Source of the DNA: Sipunculus nudus
Taxonomy: Eukaryota; Annelida; Sipuncula; Golfingiida; Sipunculidae
Direction: 5' to 3'
NCBI GenBank assembly: GCA_026874595.1
Contig: JAPPUL010000068.1
Span: 695,001 to 759,000, forward strand
DNA: 64,000 nucleotides
A program made the position numbers and the translations under genes. The notes under the pieces were generated by a model that was not told the origin of the DNA, ran no database searches, and saw only the letters and a program-made list of their open reading frames with translations. Shown one piece after another: positions 16,532-25,260 of the stretch. How positions within the stretch are numbered: the first letter of the stretch is position 1; every line of letters begins with the position of its first letter.

Positions 16532-18376
16532 ATGATTACTTTCAATATCTATTTTAATCAGCATAAAGTTACACCCAACTTTAGAAAAGAATTACACTCT
16601 TTCCTAAAGCTCTATCTGAACCATTTTAAATGGAACATTATAACTGATAACAAAAAAGCTAAGGACGCCGACTTCATTATTCAAAACTACAACGACGTTA
16701 TTGAGACCCCTCTTGAAAAAAGACTTACTTTGTCTACCTCTTTCCCTAATATTCATACTGATGCTATGCCTAATTTAAAACTCGGATTTGATGGCTTTGT
16801 ATTTACTTTTAAACGACAAAGAACTGACATTATTAACTCTTTTTACAAGTATTTTGGATTTGTTGACTTCATAGGCGCCGGCGCTGGGCACAAAGAACTT
16901 ATTTCTGTTAAAGGGATGCGTACTCTTAAGCTTGCTGATGTTGTTATATATGATAAGCTCTTAGATCCCAATATAATTACTTCATATACAAAACAAGATG
17001 CATTACGAATCCCTCTTACCAAGTATGGTAGCCGCACCAAGAAAAATCTCGTGTCGCAAAGCCAAATTAATGAGGCCATCTTACGTTATGCTCTTCTCTT
17101 TAAGCATGTTGTTAGACTAAAAGGTGGCGACTCTTTTATTTTTGGCCGCGGTGGAGAGGAGTGTGAATACATTTTGCCTTTCAATATAAAGTTTGAGGTC
17201 ATTCCCGGTATCTCTTCTATAATCAGTGCTCTTTGTTATAGCGGCATCCCTCTTACTCACAGAGACTATAATGACGGCTTTATTGCTATTACTGGTTACA
17301 ACAAGCAATGTTCTTCTCCTAAAAGTTTTGAACAGTGTAATCAGGATATTGCCAACAAAATAAATTTTGCCCTCGAAAATAACTTAATGGTCGTTTTATT
17401 TATGTCTTTAAATAATTGGATGAACTTTAAAGACCTTATAGCTTTACAAAATACTCCTCTCGCTCTTATAGAGTCCGGCGCTTACCCTCAGCAGCAAACT
17501 TTTATTTCTAATGTCAAAAATGCTCATCTCCTTATAGAACAACATAAGCTTAAATCTCCTACCTTAATCGCCATAGGCAATAACACATCTATTCACCATA
17601 AGTTACATTGGTTTGATAAATTACCGCTTTTCAATATCCGCATAATCGCTTTCGCATCTCAAAAACTCGCTCCCGAGGTCTATGACGCCTTTGCTCCACT
17701 TGGCGCTTCTATTAAATGTTTAAGCCTTTATTCCCTTCTCCCGCAAAAACACAGTATCACAAAACAATATCTTGCCAACTTAAAGCTTTATGATTACATC
17801 TTCATAACAAGCACAAATGCTTTTTACTTCCTTATAGACGCTTTGAAAGAACTTAATATCGATCTTAGAGCTTTGCCCAAAATAATCGTTTCTGGCCACA
17901 AAACTGCTTCGCATTTTAAACAAATTGGCTTAATACCCGATATTATCCCGAAAAACTTCTCCTCTAAAGGCATTATTGAGGCGCTTAAAAACATTGATAT
18001 CAAAAATAAGAAGTTCTTATTCCCTAAAAGTAGTCTTTCTGATGGCTCTATTGCTAAGTTTATTAAATCACAAAATGCTTTTATTGATGAGTTTATTCTT
18101 TATCATAATAAGAGTATCTCTTTGCAAGACAACGAGATTAACTGTATTCCTCTCTTTAAACCTCATTACCTCATATTTACATCTTCTTCTAGTGTCAACA
18201 TCTTTTATGAAAAGTTAAATACAAACTACAACTTTATACCCGTATCCATGGGTGATAAAACCACTGCCTCTTTAAAAAAGATATTTAACCCAAGCAAAAT
18301 CTTAATCCCCTCTTCCTTCACCATCGAAAGCATTAAAGACGCTATCCTTAATCATGTTAGACTAAATAAGAATTAG
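16532..18376 (+). CDS. Uroporphyrinogen-III methyltransferase / uroporphyrinogen-III synthase fusion
   Basis: Bifunctional tetrapyrrole protein, 614 residues. A SUMT (CobA/CysG-A) domain runs from about residue 111: VDFIGAGAGHKELISVKG, VRLKGGDSFIFGRGGEE and EVIPGISSIISALCYSGIPLTHRDY. A HemD-like domain covers about 370-614 (YDYIFITSTNAFYFLIDAL, LIFTSSSSVNIF, and a final SFTIESIKDAIL). It would cyclise hydroxymethylbilane and methylate it towards sirohaem or cobalamin. Residues 1-110 do not match either domain and I do not recognise them. CobA-HemD fusions are known in Clostridia and other groups. No other haem gene is nearby. It ends by overlapping the convergent psd gene by four bases. Confidence 0.85.
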   Translation: MITFNIYFNQHKVTPNFRKELHSFLKLYLNHFKWNIITDNKKAKDADFIIQNYNDVIETPLEKRLTLSTSFPNIHTDAMPNLKLGFDGFVFTFKRQRTDIINSFYKYFGFVDFIGAGAGHKELISVKGMRTLKLADVVIYDKLLDPNIITSYTKQDALRIPLTKYGSRTKKNLVSQSQINEAILRYALLFKHVVRLKGGDSFIFGRGGEECEYILPFNIKFEVIPGISSIISALCYSGIPLTHRDYNDGFIAITGYNKQCSSPKSFEQCNQDIANKINFALENNLMVVLFMSLNNWMNFKDLIALQNTPLALIESGAYPQQQTFISNVKNAHLLIEQHKLKSPTLIAIGNNTSIHHKLHWFDKLPLFNIRIIAFASQKLAPEVYDAFAPLGASIKCLSLYSLLPQKHSITKQYLANLKLYDYIFITSTNAFYFLIDALKELNIDLRALPKIIVSGHKTASHFKQIGLIPDIIPKNFSSKGIIEALKNIDIKNKKFLFPKSSLSDGSIAKFIKSQNAFIDEFILYHNKSISLQDNEINCIPLFKPHYLIFTSSSSVNIFYEKLNTNYNFIPVSMGDKTTASLKKIFNPSKILIPSSFTIESIKDAILNHVRLNKN

Positions 18377-19215
18377 CTTTTTAATACATCTCCTATCCCC
18401 TCTCCCATCTTTAGTCTCTTGCCCCTTTTTATCCCGCCTCTAAACCTTAGCTTATCCTTACCAAAAAAAAGAATCACTGTCGAACCCCCAAGCTCAAAGA
18501 ATCCATACTCTGCTCCTTTTTTAAAATATCGTCCGTCTAAATCTCTAAAAGCATACCCCCCACTAAAATCATCTCTCTTAAACCCTATACCGCAAAACGT
18601 CTTGATACTACCTACATTTAACGCTCCAACTAAAACTAATCCGTATTTTCCTAGCTCCTCACTATCAAAGATTGTTGTGTTTCTCTCATTTTCTACAAAC
18701 AACCGCTTTATCCCAAGCCCTATCTCGTTTACAGGATTCAACTTCCCCCTTATATGTTCTTGATATTTTGCCCGCCCGTCGTAGGGTATGTGTATCCTGT
18801 GGTAATCTCTTGGACTTAAATATATTGTTATATACTCTCCTTCTATAAACTCTTTGTGTGCCTTGGTCTTTATTAGCTCTTTCAACAACAGCTTTATACC
18901 CTTTACTTGTAAAAACTCTCCTGCATATACCCTCCCAAATTCAACCACTTCCCCATCCACCGGCGATACTATTACTCCCGCACCTCCTTCTATTTCTCTT
19001 GCTCCTACCTTAAGCTTCCGTGTGAAAAAATCATTTAATGTCTCGTATCTCTCAAGCCCATATAAAACCTCCCTCATATTTACTCCGTATTTTCTTATGT
19101 ATAACTTCAATAGCACTTTCAAGACACCCTTTGGTAAGCGCAAATTTCCCAAAAACCCTGCCGCCTTACTTAATAACCTCTTCGGTAAGAATTTTATAAC
19201 TACTTGTTTGTTCAA
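18373..19215 (-). CDS. psd: Phosphatidylserine decarboxylase proenzyme
   Basis: Makes phosphatidylethanolamine. 280 residues. The self-cleavage site is Gly244-Ser245-Thr246 in FELGGSTVILFF, where Ser becomes the pyruvoyl group. The charge-relay Asp is D87 (VSPVDGEV) and the conserved His is H142 (PRDYHRIHIPYDG). The length and LGST-like site match the PSD-B (E. coli-like) class. The start codon is TTG at 19213-19215 with an aaggg ribosome site nine bases upstream. It overlaps the end of cobA-hemD by four bases, tail to tail. Confidence 0.93.
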   Translation of the reverse strand: MNKQVVIKFLPKRLLSKAAGFLGNLRLPKGVLKVLLKLYIRKYGVNMREVLYGLERYETLNDFFTRKLKVGAREIEGGAGVIVSPVDGEVVEFGRVYAGEFLQVKGIKLLLKELIKTKAHKEFIEGEYITIYLSPRDYHRIHIPYDGRAKYQEHIRGKLNPVNEIGLGIKRLFVENERNTTIFDSEELGKYGLVLVGALNVGSIKTFCGIGFKRDDFSGGYAFRDLDGRYFKKGAEYGFFELGGSTVILFFGKDKLRFRGGIKRGKRLKMGEGIGDVLKS

Positions 19216-19358
19216 TATTTTATCCCTTATATTTTCTTATGCTTATAGTATAGATACTCTTAAAGATGCATTATACTATTTTTTTATACCTTAGCTTTTA
19301 CAGCTTAGTATATATAGTTTACTCTTTTTTTGAAGTTTATTCTTTTTTTGAAGTTTGT

Positions 19359-20123
19359 TTATACTTTGTTCGGTATGTCTATATATGTGTGTTTTAAGCC
19401 AAAGTGCTCTTTTAAATGTTTACCAAGCTCTTGTACTCCTAACCTCTCCGTTGCGTAGTGCCCAAACGATACGAAGTTTATTCCCTCTTCTTTTGCCATG
19501 TGCATTGTAGGTTCACTTGCTTCGCCAGTTACAAATACATCCGCTCCCGCTTTATGGGCTTCAAGTAGCTTTCCCTGCCCTCCCCCTGTTACCACTCCTA
19601 CGCGTTTTATCTTAGACTCCCCATATCTATAACACACAGCCTCGCTAACCCCCAACACCTTTTGTCCAGCTTCTAAAAACTCAGAAAAACTTATACCCTC
19701 ATAAAGCTCGCCTAGGTAGCCTATCTCTTTACCCTTATATTCCCCAAATCTCTTGAACCCTCCTACTGCTCCAAGCGCTTTACATAGCATTATGCTATTA
19801 CCTACTTCCTCATGTCCGTCCAAAGGCAGATGATATGCTATTAAACTTATATCATTTTTAAGCAGGCTCTTTAATCGCTTCTTTATATGTCCATCGATTG
19901 CTAAAAGCCCTCCTCCCCATATTATACCATGATGCACTAGTATTACATCTCCTCCCAATTCATAGGCCTTCTCAAATAACTCCAAAGACCCACTTACTCC
20001 GCTTATTATATGTTCTATCTCCCTTCGCCCCCTAACTTGTAAGCCATTTGGACAGTAGTCTTTATACTCATTCACTCTAAGATAGTTGTTTGTATAGTTT
20101 AATAACTCCTCAAGCTCTATCAT
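19359..20123 (-). CDS. Nif3-like dinuclear metal-centre protein
   Basis: NIF3/YbgI family, often labelled GTP cyclohydrolase I type 2; biological role unsettled. 254 residues, the short form without the inserted central domain. Metal-binding blocks are ILVHHGIIWGG (about 60-70), HLPLDGHEEVGN, VTGEASEPTMH and FGHYATERLGVQEL. CPNGLQVRG near residue 24 is the usual start of the fold. It lies in a minus-strand run between psd and an HU gene, each separated by more than 100 bases, so probably transcribed singly. Confidence 0.92.
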   Translation of the reverse strand: MIELEELLNYTNNYLRVNEYKDYCPNGLQVRGRREIEHIISGVSGSLELFEKAYELGGDVILVHHGIIWGGGLLAIDGHIKKRLKSLLKNDISLIAYHLPLDGHEEVGNSIMLCKALGAVGGFKRFGEYKGKEIGYLGELYEGISFSEFLEAGQKVLGVSEAVCYRYGESKIKRVGVVTGGGQGKLLEAHKAGADVFVTGEASEPTMHMAKEEGINFVSFGHYATERLGVQELGKHLKEHFGLKHTYIDIPNKV

Positions 20124-20240
20124 AGTACAAATATAGCCTTATTGCTCCTTTTTGACTATATTAGCTTTTTACTTCCCCTTTTATTTAATATATTTTTTAT
20201 AGTAAATCTACTATAACTCATAATACTCTAACTGCGCTAA

Positions 20241-20576
20241 CTAGACTTTTTTATTTTCTATCTTGGCTGCGCCTTTTTTTACACTATAATACTCTGCTTT
20301 AGTGTTATTCTTAATCTTTTTAAGGCTTTTTCCCATCTGAAAATAGGGTACGCTATGTTCTGGTACATGCAGTTTCTCATTCGTATTTAAATTACGCGCT
20401 GTTCGGGCTCGTCTTACTTTCGTTCCAAATGTCCCAAAACCACGAAAATATACCTTCTCATGCAATACCATATGATTTGATATGCTTTCACACAACGCAC
20501 ATATTACTTTGTCTACTTGTTTTTGAGTTATTGAAGTCCCCTCGCTCACTTTTCTTATTATATCTAATCGTGTCAC
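20241..20576 (-). CDS. HU/IHF-family DNA-binding protein (copy 1)
   Basis: Small histone-like protein, 111 residues. An N-terminal helical dimer core (MTRLDIIRKVSEGTSITQKQVDKV) is followed by the beta arm with VYFRGFGTFGTKVRRARTARNL and the VPYFQMGKSLKKI end. A 17-residue Lys-rich tail follows. The arm reads ARNLNTNEKLHVPEHSVPYF, closer to Bacteroidetes-type HU than to E. coli HU. GTG start at 20574-20576 with aaggatgg upstream. A shorter paralogue is at 29824-30108; the two may form homo- or heterodimers. Confidence 0.92.
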   Translation of the reverse strand: MTRLDIIRKVSEGTSITQKQVDKVICALCESISNHMVLHEKVYFRGFGTFGTKVRRARTARNLNTNEKLHVPEHSVPYFQMGKSLKKIKNNTKAEYYSVKKGAAKIENKKV

Positions 20577-20815
20577 GAACTTATTCCATCCTTCTCTTTA
20601 CTAGAATATTTTTTGATTTCTTATTTCTTTTTAGTTATTCTATAAAATTATCGCTACTTATTTTGCAAATATATTTTTATTTTGTTTTAAAATCAAACTT
20701 TTTTAAGTGATATTTTGTTGTTAGAACGCTAAGTCATTAAGCTTCTTGTCTTTATATTATTTATTTTTTTTATATTTATTATGCGTTTAAAGCACTACTA
20801 TTTTGGAGTCTTTTT

Positions 20816-22663
20816 ATGAGAAAAAACTATTTTGATACTATTATAGTTGGCGGCGGGCATAGTGGCGTTGAGGCTGCTTTTGCTTTAGCCAAACTAAATC
20901 TTTCTGTATTGCTTGTTACTATGTCTATACCTAATATAGCCAAAATGTCGTGTAACCCTTCCATTGGGGGCATTGCTAAGGGACATTTAGTTCGCGAAAT
21001 AGACGCTTTGGGCGGGATTATGGCTCGGGCTATCGATAACACGGGTATTCATTTTAGAATGCTTAACTTATCTAAAGGACCTGCAGTTTGGGCTCCACGC
21101 GCTCAAGCCGATAAACAAGCTTATCAGGACTTTGTTAGAAACTTTATTCTAAATACCTCCAATATCACTATCACCGAAGATATTGTCGCTTCTTTAATCA
21201 TTCAGAATAATACCATTAAAGGCATCATAACAGAAAAACAAATTGAATACTATACTAAAGCTGTTATCCTAACCACTGGAACATTCCTTAAGGGTCTTAT
21301 TCATATCGGCGATTACTCCAAAAAATCAGGGCGTATGGGAGAGCACTCTGCTGAGCATTTATCAAGTTCCTTAATCAATGCCGGCTTTAAGCTCGGGAGA
21401 CTTAAAACTGGTACCCCCGCAAGAATTCATAAGGACTCTATTGACTATTCCAAAGTCGATGTTCAACAGCTTGAAGATATGCCCTTTTCGTTTTCGTATT
21501 CAACCCTAAAACCCCCTGAAACCATTATTGACTGCTACCTTACATATACAAACAAAACCACTCATAAAATAATCTCCGACAATATTAATCGCTCACCCCT
21601 CTTTCAAGGCAAAATTAAAGGCATAGGTCCTCGATATTGTCCTTCAATCGAGGATAAAGTTGTTCGATTTAGCCACAAAGATAAACATCAGATATTTTTG
21701 GAGCCTGAGGGTTTAAATACCGATGAAGTATATATTAACGGACTCTCATCCTCACTCCCTAAGGATGTTCAAGAGAACTTTATTCATTCGATTAAAGGAC
21801 TTGAGAACGCTTCTATTATACGATTTGGGTATGCTGTTGAATATGACTTTTCAAATCCTATGCAGCTTTTTAATACTTTGGAATCAAAACGTGTTAAGAA
21901 TCTTTATTTTGCGGGACAGATAAATGGAACAAGTGGTTATGAGGAGGCAGCGGCTCAAGGGCTTTTTGCGGGGATTAATGCAGGTCTTAAGATTAAAGGG
22001 CTTGCTCCCTTTGTCATGGATAGAACGGAGAGTTACATTGCTGTTTTAATTGATGATTTAATCACTAAGGGGGTTTTAGAGCCTTATCGCTTATTCACAT
22101 CACGTGCTGAGTACAGACTGAACCTTCGTTATGACAACGCAGACGAAAGACTTATGCATTATGGCCATAAATTTTCTTTGATTGATGATGAACTTTATGA
22201 CAATTTTCTTGCCAAATCTAAGAGAATTTCTAAAGGTATTTTGTTCATCAAACAAAAAATCATCGGTGAAAAGGAAATTATTAAAACACCGTTTTACGCG
22301 GAAAATAACATACGAAAAGGGACAAAGCTTGACTCAGTACTCAAACGAAGCGACATATCTATCGAAGATATAAAGGATTTACATGCTGAATTTAGTACTC
22401 TAAAAGCCGATGAGCTTAAACAAATAGAAACTCAAATTAAGTATGAAGGCTACATAAAAAAACAAAATGACCAGATTGCAAAGTTCAAACGTCTTGAGAA
22501 TAAAAAGATACCAAAAGATATTAATTATAAAGACATAAAAGGACTACTAAACGAGGCACGCGAAAAGCTTGAAAAAGTACGACCTATATCAATAGGCCAA
22601 GCGATGCGTCTTGAAGGCGTTAATCCAAGCGACATATCGATACTAATGGTCCATATAAGATAA
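20816..22663 (+). CDS. mnmG: tRNA uridine-5-carboxymethylaminomethyl synthesis enzyme MnmG
   Basis: FAD protein (formerly GidA) that with MnmE modifies U34 of certain tRNAs. 615 residues, full length. The FAD-binding IIVGGGHSGVEAAFALAK sits at the N-terminus and KMSCNPSIGGIAKGHLVREI near residue 43. GRLKTGTPARI (active-site region), FAGQINGTSGYEEAAAQGL and TSRAEYRLNLRYDNADERL follow. The C-terminal helical domain contains YIKKQ and MRLEGVNPSDISILM. A tggag ribosome site precedes the ATG. MnmE is not in the window. Confidence 0.97.
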   Translation: MRKNYFDTIIVGGGHSGVEAAFALAKLNLSVLLVTMSIPNIAKMSCNPSIGGIAKGHLVREIDALGGIMARAIDNTGIHFRMLNLSKGPAVWAPRAQADKQAYQDFVRNFILNTSNITITEDIVASLIIQNNTIKGIITEKQIEYYTKAVILTTGTFLKGLIHIGDYSKKSGRMGEHSAEHLSSSLINAGFKLGRLKTGTPARIHKDSIDYSKVDVQQLEDMPFSFSYSTLKPPETIIDCYLTYTNKTTHKIISDNINRSPLFQGKIKGIGPRYCPSIEDKVVRFSHKDKHQIFLEPEGLNTDEVYINGLSSSLPKDVQENFIHSIKGLENASIIRFGYAVEYDFSNPMQLFNTLESKRVKNLYFAGQINGTSGYEEAAAQGLFAGINAGLKIKGLAPFVMDRTESYIAVLIDDLITKGVLEPYRLFTSRAEYRLNLRYDNADERLMHYGHKFSLIDDELYDNFLAKSKRISKGILFIKQKIIGEKEIIKTPFYAENNIRKGTKLDSVLKRSDISIEDIKDLHAEFSTLKADELKQIETQIKYEGYIKKQNDQIAKFKRLENKKIPKDINYKDIKGLLNEAREKLEKVRPISIGQAMRLEGVNPSDISILMVHIR

Positions 22664-22711
22664 GTATAAGAGCTTTTAAAAGAGCTTAAACACCAACCAC
22701 TTTTAAATGCC

Positions 22712-23332
22712 TTACAAAATAGTAACAAAATATGCAAATAACTGAGCCGTAAGATAATGTTTTTTGGGGTGTGGATAACGTCTTCTGTTGCGGATAAAGC
22801 TATTTAGCTTAATGGAGTTAGGTTTTGTAAGATTAAGCTTATCTATCCTAACGCCTACTTTAGTATTTAGGGAATGGATAAAATAGATAGTGCCATCGTC
22901 CATAACGCGAGTTACAATTCCAACATGGGTATTATAATCATCTACTTTACCATTATTATTTTGGTCATAAGTGTTGTGAAAGAATATGATATCGCCGAGC
23001 TTAGGTTTTTTTTTCTTGTGGAAATGAGCTTTTTTATTTTGCTTTAATGATATAAAAAGTCTATGAGCAAGGCTATGTTGCTTTTTGGTTTTAAGATTAT
23101 AATTTATAATATTTTTGCCTTGAGTAGCATAAAGAAAAGTAACAAACCCCGAACAATCTCCTTTATAGCTCCTGTTTTTATGCTTGAAAGTGCGATAAGC
23201 TTTGCCTAAAAACTTTTTACCAAATGAAACTAGTTTCTGTTTATAGTCTTTTTTAAAGTCTTTTTTAGTTGTAGAATACGAGAGGGAGGTATTAAAGACT
23301 AAGATTATTATAATAAGATATCGTATAAACAA
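22712..23332 (-). CDS. Secreted NlpC/P60-like cell-wall hydrolase with EF-hand-like loop
   Basis: Probable peptidoglycan amidase/endopeptidase, 206 residues. An N-terminal signal peptide (about 1-20) is followed by catalytic Cys60 in GDCSGFVTFLY and the PKLGDIIFFHN strand. Histidine 136 in NTHVGIV and the terminal strand YFIHSL complete the site. Between the strands lies DQNNNGKVDDYNTH (residues 123-136), with Asp/Asn at positions 1, 3, 5, 9 and Gly at 6 of a calcium-binding EF-hand or dockerin-like loop directly before the catalytic His. The C-terminus is basic. Unusual for the family, as discussed in findings. Confidence 0.8.
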   Translation of the reverse strand: MFIRYLIIIILVFNTSLSYSTTKKDFKKDYKQKLVSFGKKFLGKAYRTFKHKNRSYKGDCSGFVTFLYATQGKNIINYNLKTKKQHSLAHRLFISLKQNKKAHFHKKKKPKLGDIIFFHNTYDQNNNGKVDDYNTHVGIVTRVMDDGTIYFIHSLNTKVGVRIDKLNLTKPNSIKLNSFIRNRRRYPHPKKHYLTAQLFAYFVTIL

Positions 23333-23479
23333 GATAAAAGTACCTCCATATAGCTAAAAGGTTAGCCTGAGAATATTTTATTTATCATTCTTTTATCATC
23401 GTCTTTTAATATTATAGTTATTGAACAATTAATTGAACAATTAATTGAATATTCTTAGGAAGAAAAAGGGATTAGGATA

Positions 23480-24028
23480 TTGAGCCCATTACGTGTAATT
23501 TCTGGCATATATAAAGGGCGTCGACTTATAAGTCCGTCCACGATACGTCCGACTAAGGACATAGTAAAAGAAGCCTTATTTGAAATACTTGGGACTCTTT
23601 CAGGCAAAACGTTTATGGATCTTTACGCAGGCTCAGGTTCGATTGGTATTGAGGCACTAAGCAGAGGAGCTTTTAGGGTATATTTTATCGAACACAAAAA
23701 ACTTTGTATAGAAAGCTTAAATGCTAATATTAAAAGCCTTAGAATAGAAAGTGGCAGGGTAGAAGTTATTCTTAAAGATGTACTTACTTATTCTATGGAT
23801 GATAAGAAAGAAGTCGATTATATATACGCAGACCCTCCTTATAATAAAGATTTAAATTATTATCAAAATCTTATAAACAAAACAAAAGCTTTTTTAAAAA
23901 AAGATGGTATGCTAATACTTGAACATCCAACAAAATTAAAGTTAAAAGAGATTGAAAATGCAATTAATCTTAAATTTAGAAATACAAGAAGATACGGGAT
24001 AAGTAAGCTAAGCTTTTTTATAAAATAG
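23480..24028 (+). CDS. rsmD: 16S rRNA (guanine(966)-N(2))-methyltransferase
   Basis: 182 residues, typical. N-terminal LRVISGIYKGRRLISP and TRPTKDIVKEALFEIL-type region (IRPTKDIVKEALFEIL), SAM motif MDLYAGSGSIGIEALSRGA, and catalytic DPPY in IYADPPYNKDL. TTG start at 23480, with aaaggg nine bases before it. Modifies G966 in the 30S head. Stands between a divergent wall hydrolase and prs. Confidence 0.95.
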   Translation: MSPLRVISGIYKGRRLISPSTIRPTKDIVKEALFEILGTLSGKTFMDLYAGSGSIGIEALSRGAFRVYFIEHKKLCIESLNANIKSLRIESGRVEVILKDVLTYSMDDKKEVDYIYADPPYNKDLNYYQNLINKTKAFLKKDGMLILEHPTKLKLKEIENAINLKFRNTRRYGISKLSFFIK

Positions 24029-24166
24029 ACATTATGCTAAATTGTTTATCCTTAGATATAAATTATAAAAACACGAAAAATAATATATATTATAAACTAG
24101 TTTAATTTACTAAGATTATAAAAAGATTAGAAAAGTAGCTAACGCAGGCAAAAGTAGGTAAAAGAT

Positions 24167-25207
24167 ATGGAACAGCGGGGACGTATATCCTTAATAACTT
24201 GTAAATCAGGTTTTTCGCTTGGCGAGAGGATTTTTGAAAAACTAACGGATATTGTATTACAAAGGAAACATAAAGCAGGCGATAGAGATCGCGAACTAAC
24301 ACCACGATTTATACAATCAGAAGAGGTCTGGTTTGCAAACGGAGAAGTAAAGACAGTACTATCAACTAACATAAGAGGAAATGATACATATATTTTGCAA
24401 TGCGTGGAAGACCCGCTTACAAAACGGACAGTAAATGATAATTTGATGGCGTTATTAACATGCGTGGATGCGGCATATCAAGCGGATTGTGAAAATATAA
24501 CTGTAATAGTACCTCAATATCCGTATGCACGACAGGAGAGAAAGAAAACACGTGAATCAATAACAGCTAAGCTAATTGCAAGTTTCCTTGAATCAACTCA
24601 AGCTATGCGTGTAATTACAGTAGACGTACATGCCGAGGCAATAGTAGGCTTTTTCAGGACAATAAAGTTTGAGAATTTGCATGCATCAAGGATAATAATA
24701 GACCACGTATGTTCAAACTATCCGGGCTATAATTTCACAGTGGTGGCACCTGATGTTGGCAGTGCAACGAGAGCTCGTTTCTTTTCAAAAGAGTTCAAAG
24801 CAGACCTTGCCGTAATAGACAAAGAAAGGAATTACTCTATACCTGGAACGATAGAGAGCATGCGGCTTGTGGGTTCGGTAGAGGGGAGTAATATATTCAT
24901 GGGAGATGACATTATAGCAACTGGGTCAACTCTTATAAATGGCTGTAAGCTTTTAAAAGACAAGGGGGCGAGGGACATCTTTCTTGCATGTACATTCCCA
25001 CTTTTAAATGACCAGGCAATAGAACTATTTGATCGAGCATATGAAGATGGACTTATAAAAAAGATTATAGGAACAGATGCTATATTCCGCGGCTATGAGT
25101 TTATAAACAAGCACGACTGGTATGAAGAGGTCTCAGTTGCCCCTTTAATTGCACAAGTTATATACAATATAAACCGAAAGCTATCTGTTAGTGAACTTTT
25201 AAAGTAA
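24167..25207 (+). CDS. prs: Ribose-phosphate pyrophosphokinase
   Basis: Makes PRPP from ribose-5-phosphate and ATP for nucleotide, histidine and tryptophan synthesis. 346 residues, slightly longer than E. coli Prs (315). YPYARQERKKTRESITAKLIA is the flexible-loop region and VITVDVHAEAIVGFF holds metal ligands. VVAPDVGSATRARFF precedes the PRPP loop GDDIIATGSTL (about 246-256), where the common DTGGT is ATGST. It carries ~25 extra N-terminal residues and an insert KHKAGDRDREL in the first domain. accA follows 53 bases downstream. Confidence 0.94.
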   Translation: MEQRGRISLITCKSGFSLGERIFEKLTDIVLQRKHKAGDRDRELTPRFIQSEEVWFANGEVKTVLSTNIRGNDTYILQCVEDPLTKRTVNDNLMALLTCVDAAYQADCENITVIVPQYPYARQERKKTRESITAKLIASFLESTQAMRVITVDVHAEAIVGFFRTIKFENLHASRIIIDHVCSNYPGYNFTVVAPDVGSATRARFFSKEFKADLAVIDKERNYSIPGTIESMRLVGSVEGSNIFMGDDIIATGSTLINGCKLLKDKGARDIFLACTFPLLNDQAIELFDRAYEDGLIKKIIGTDAIFRGYEFINKHDWYEEVSVAPLIAQVIYNINRKLSVSELLK

Positions 25208-25260
25208 GGAAAGGTCAAAAAGACAAGATAAAAAAGGCAAAGCTAAATAAGGAAAGGTAT

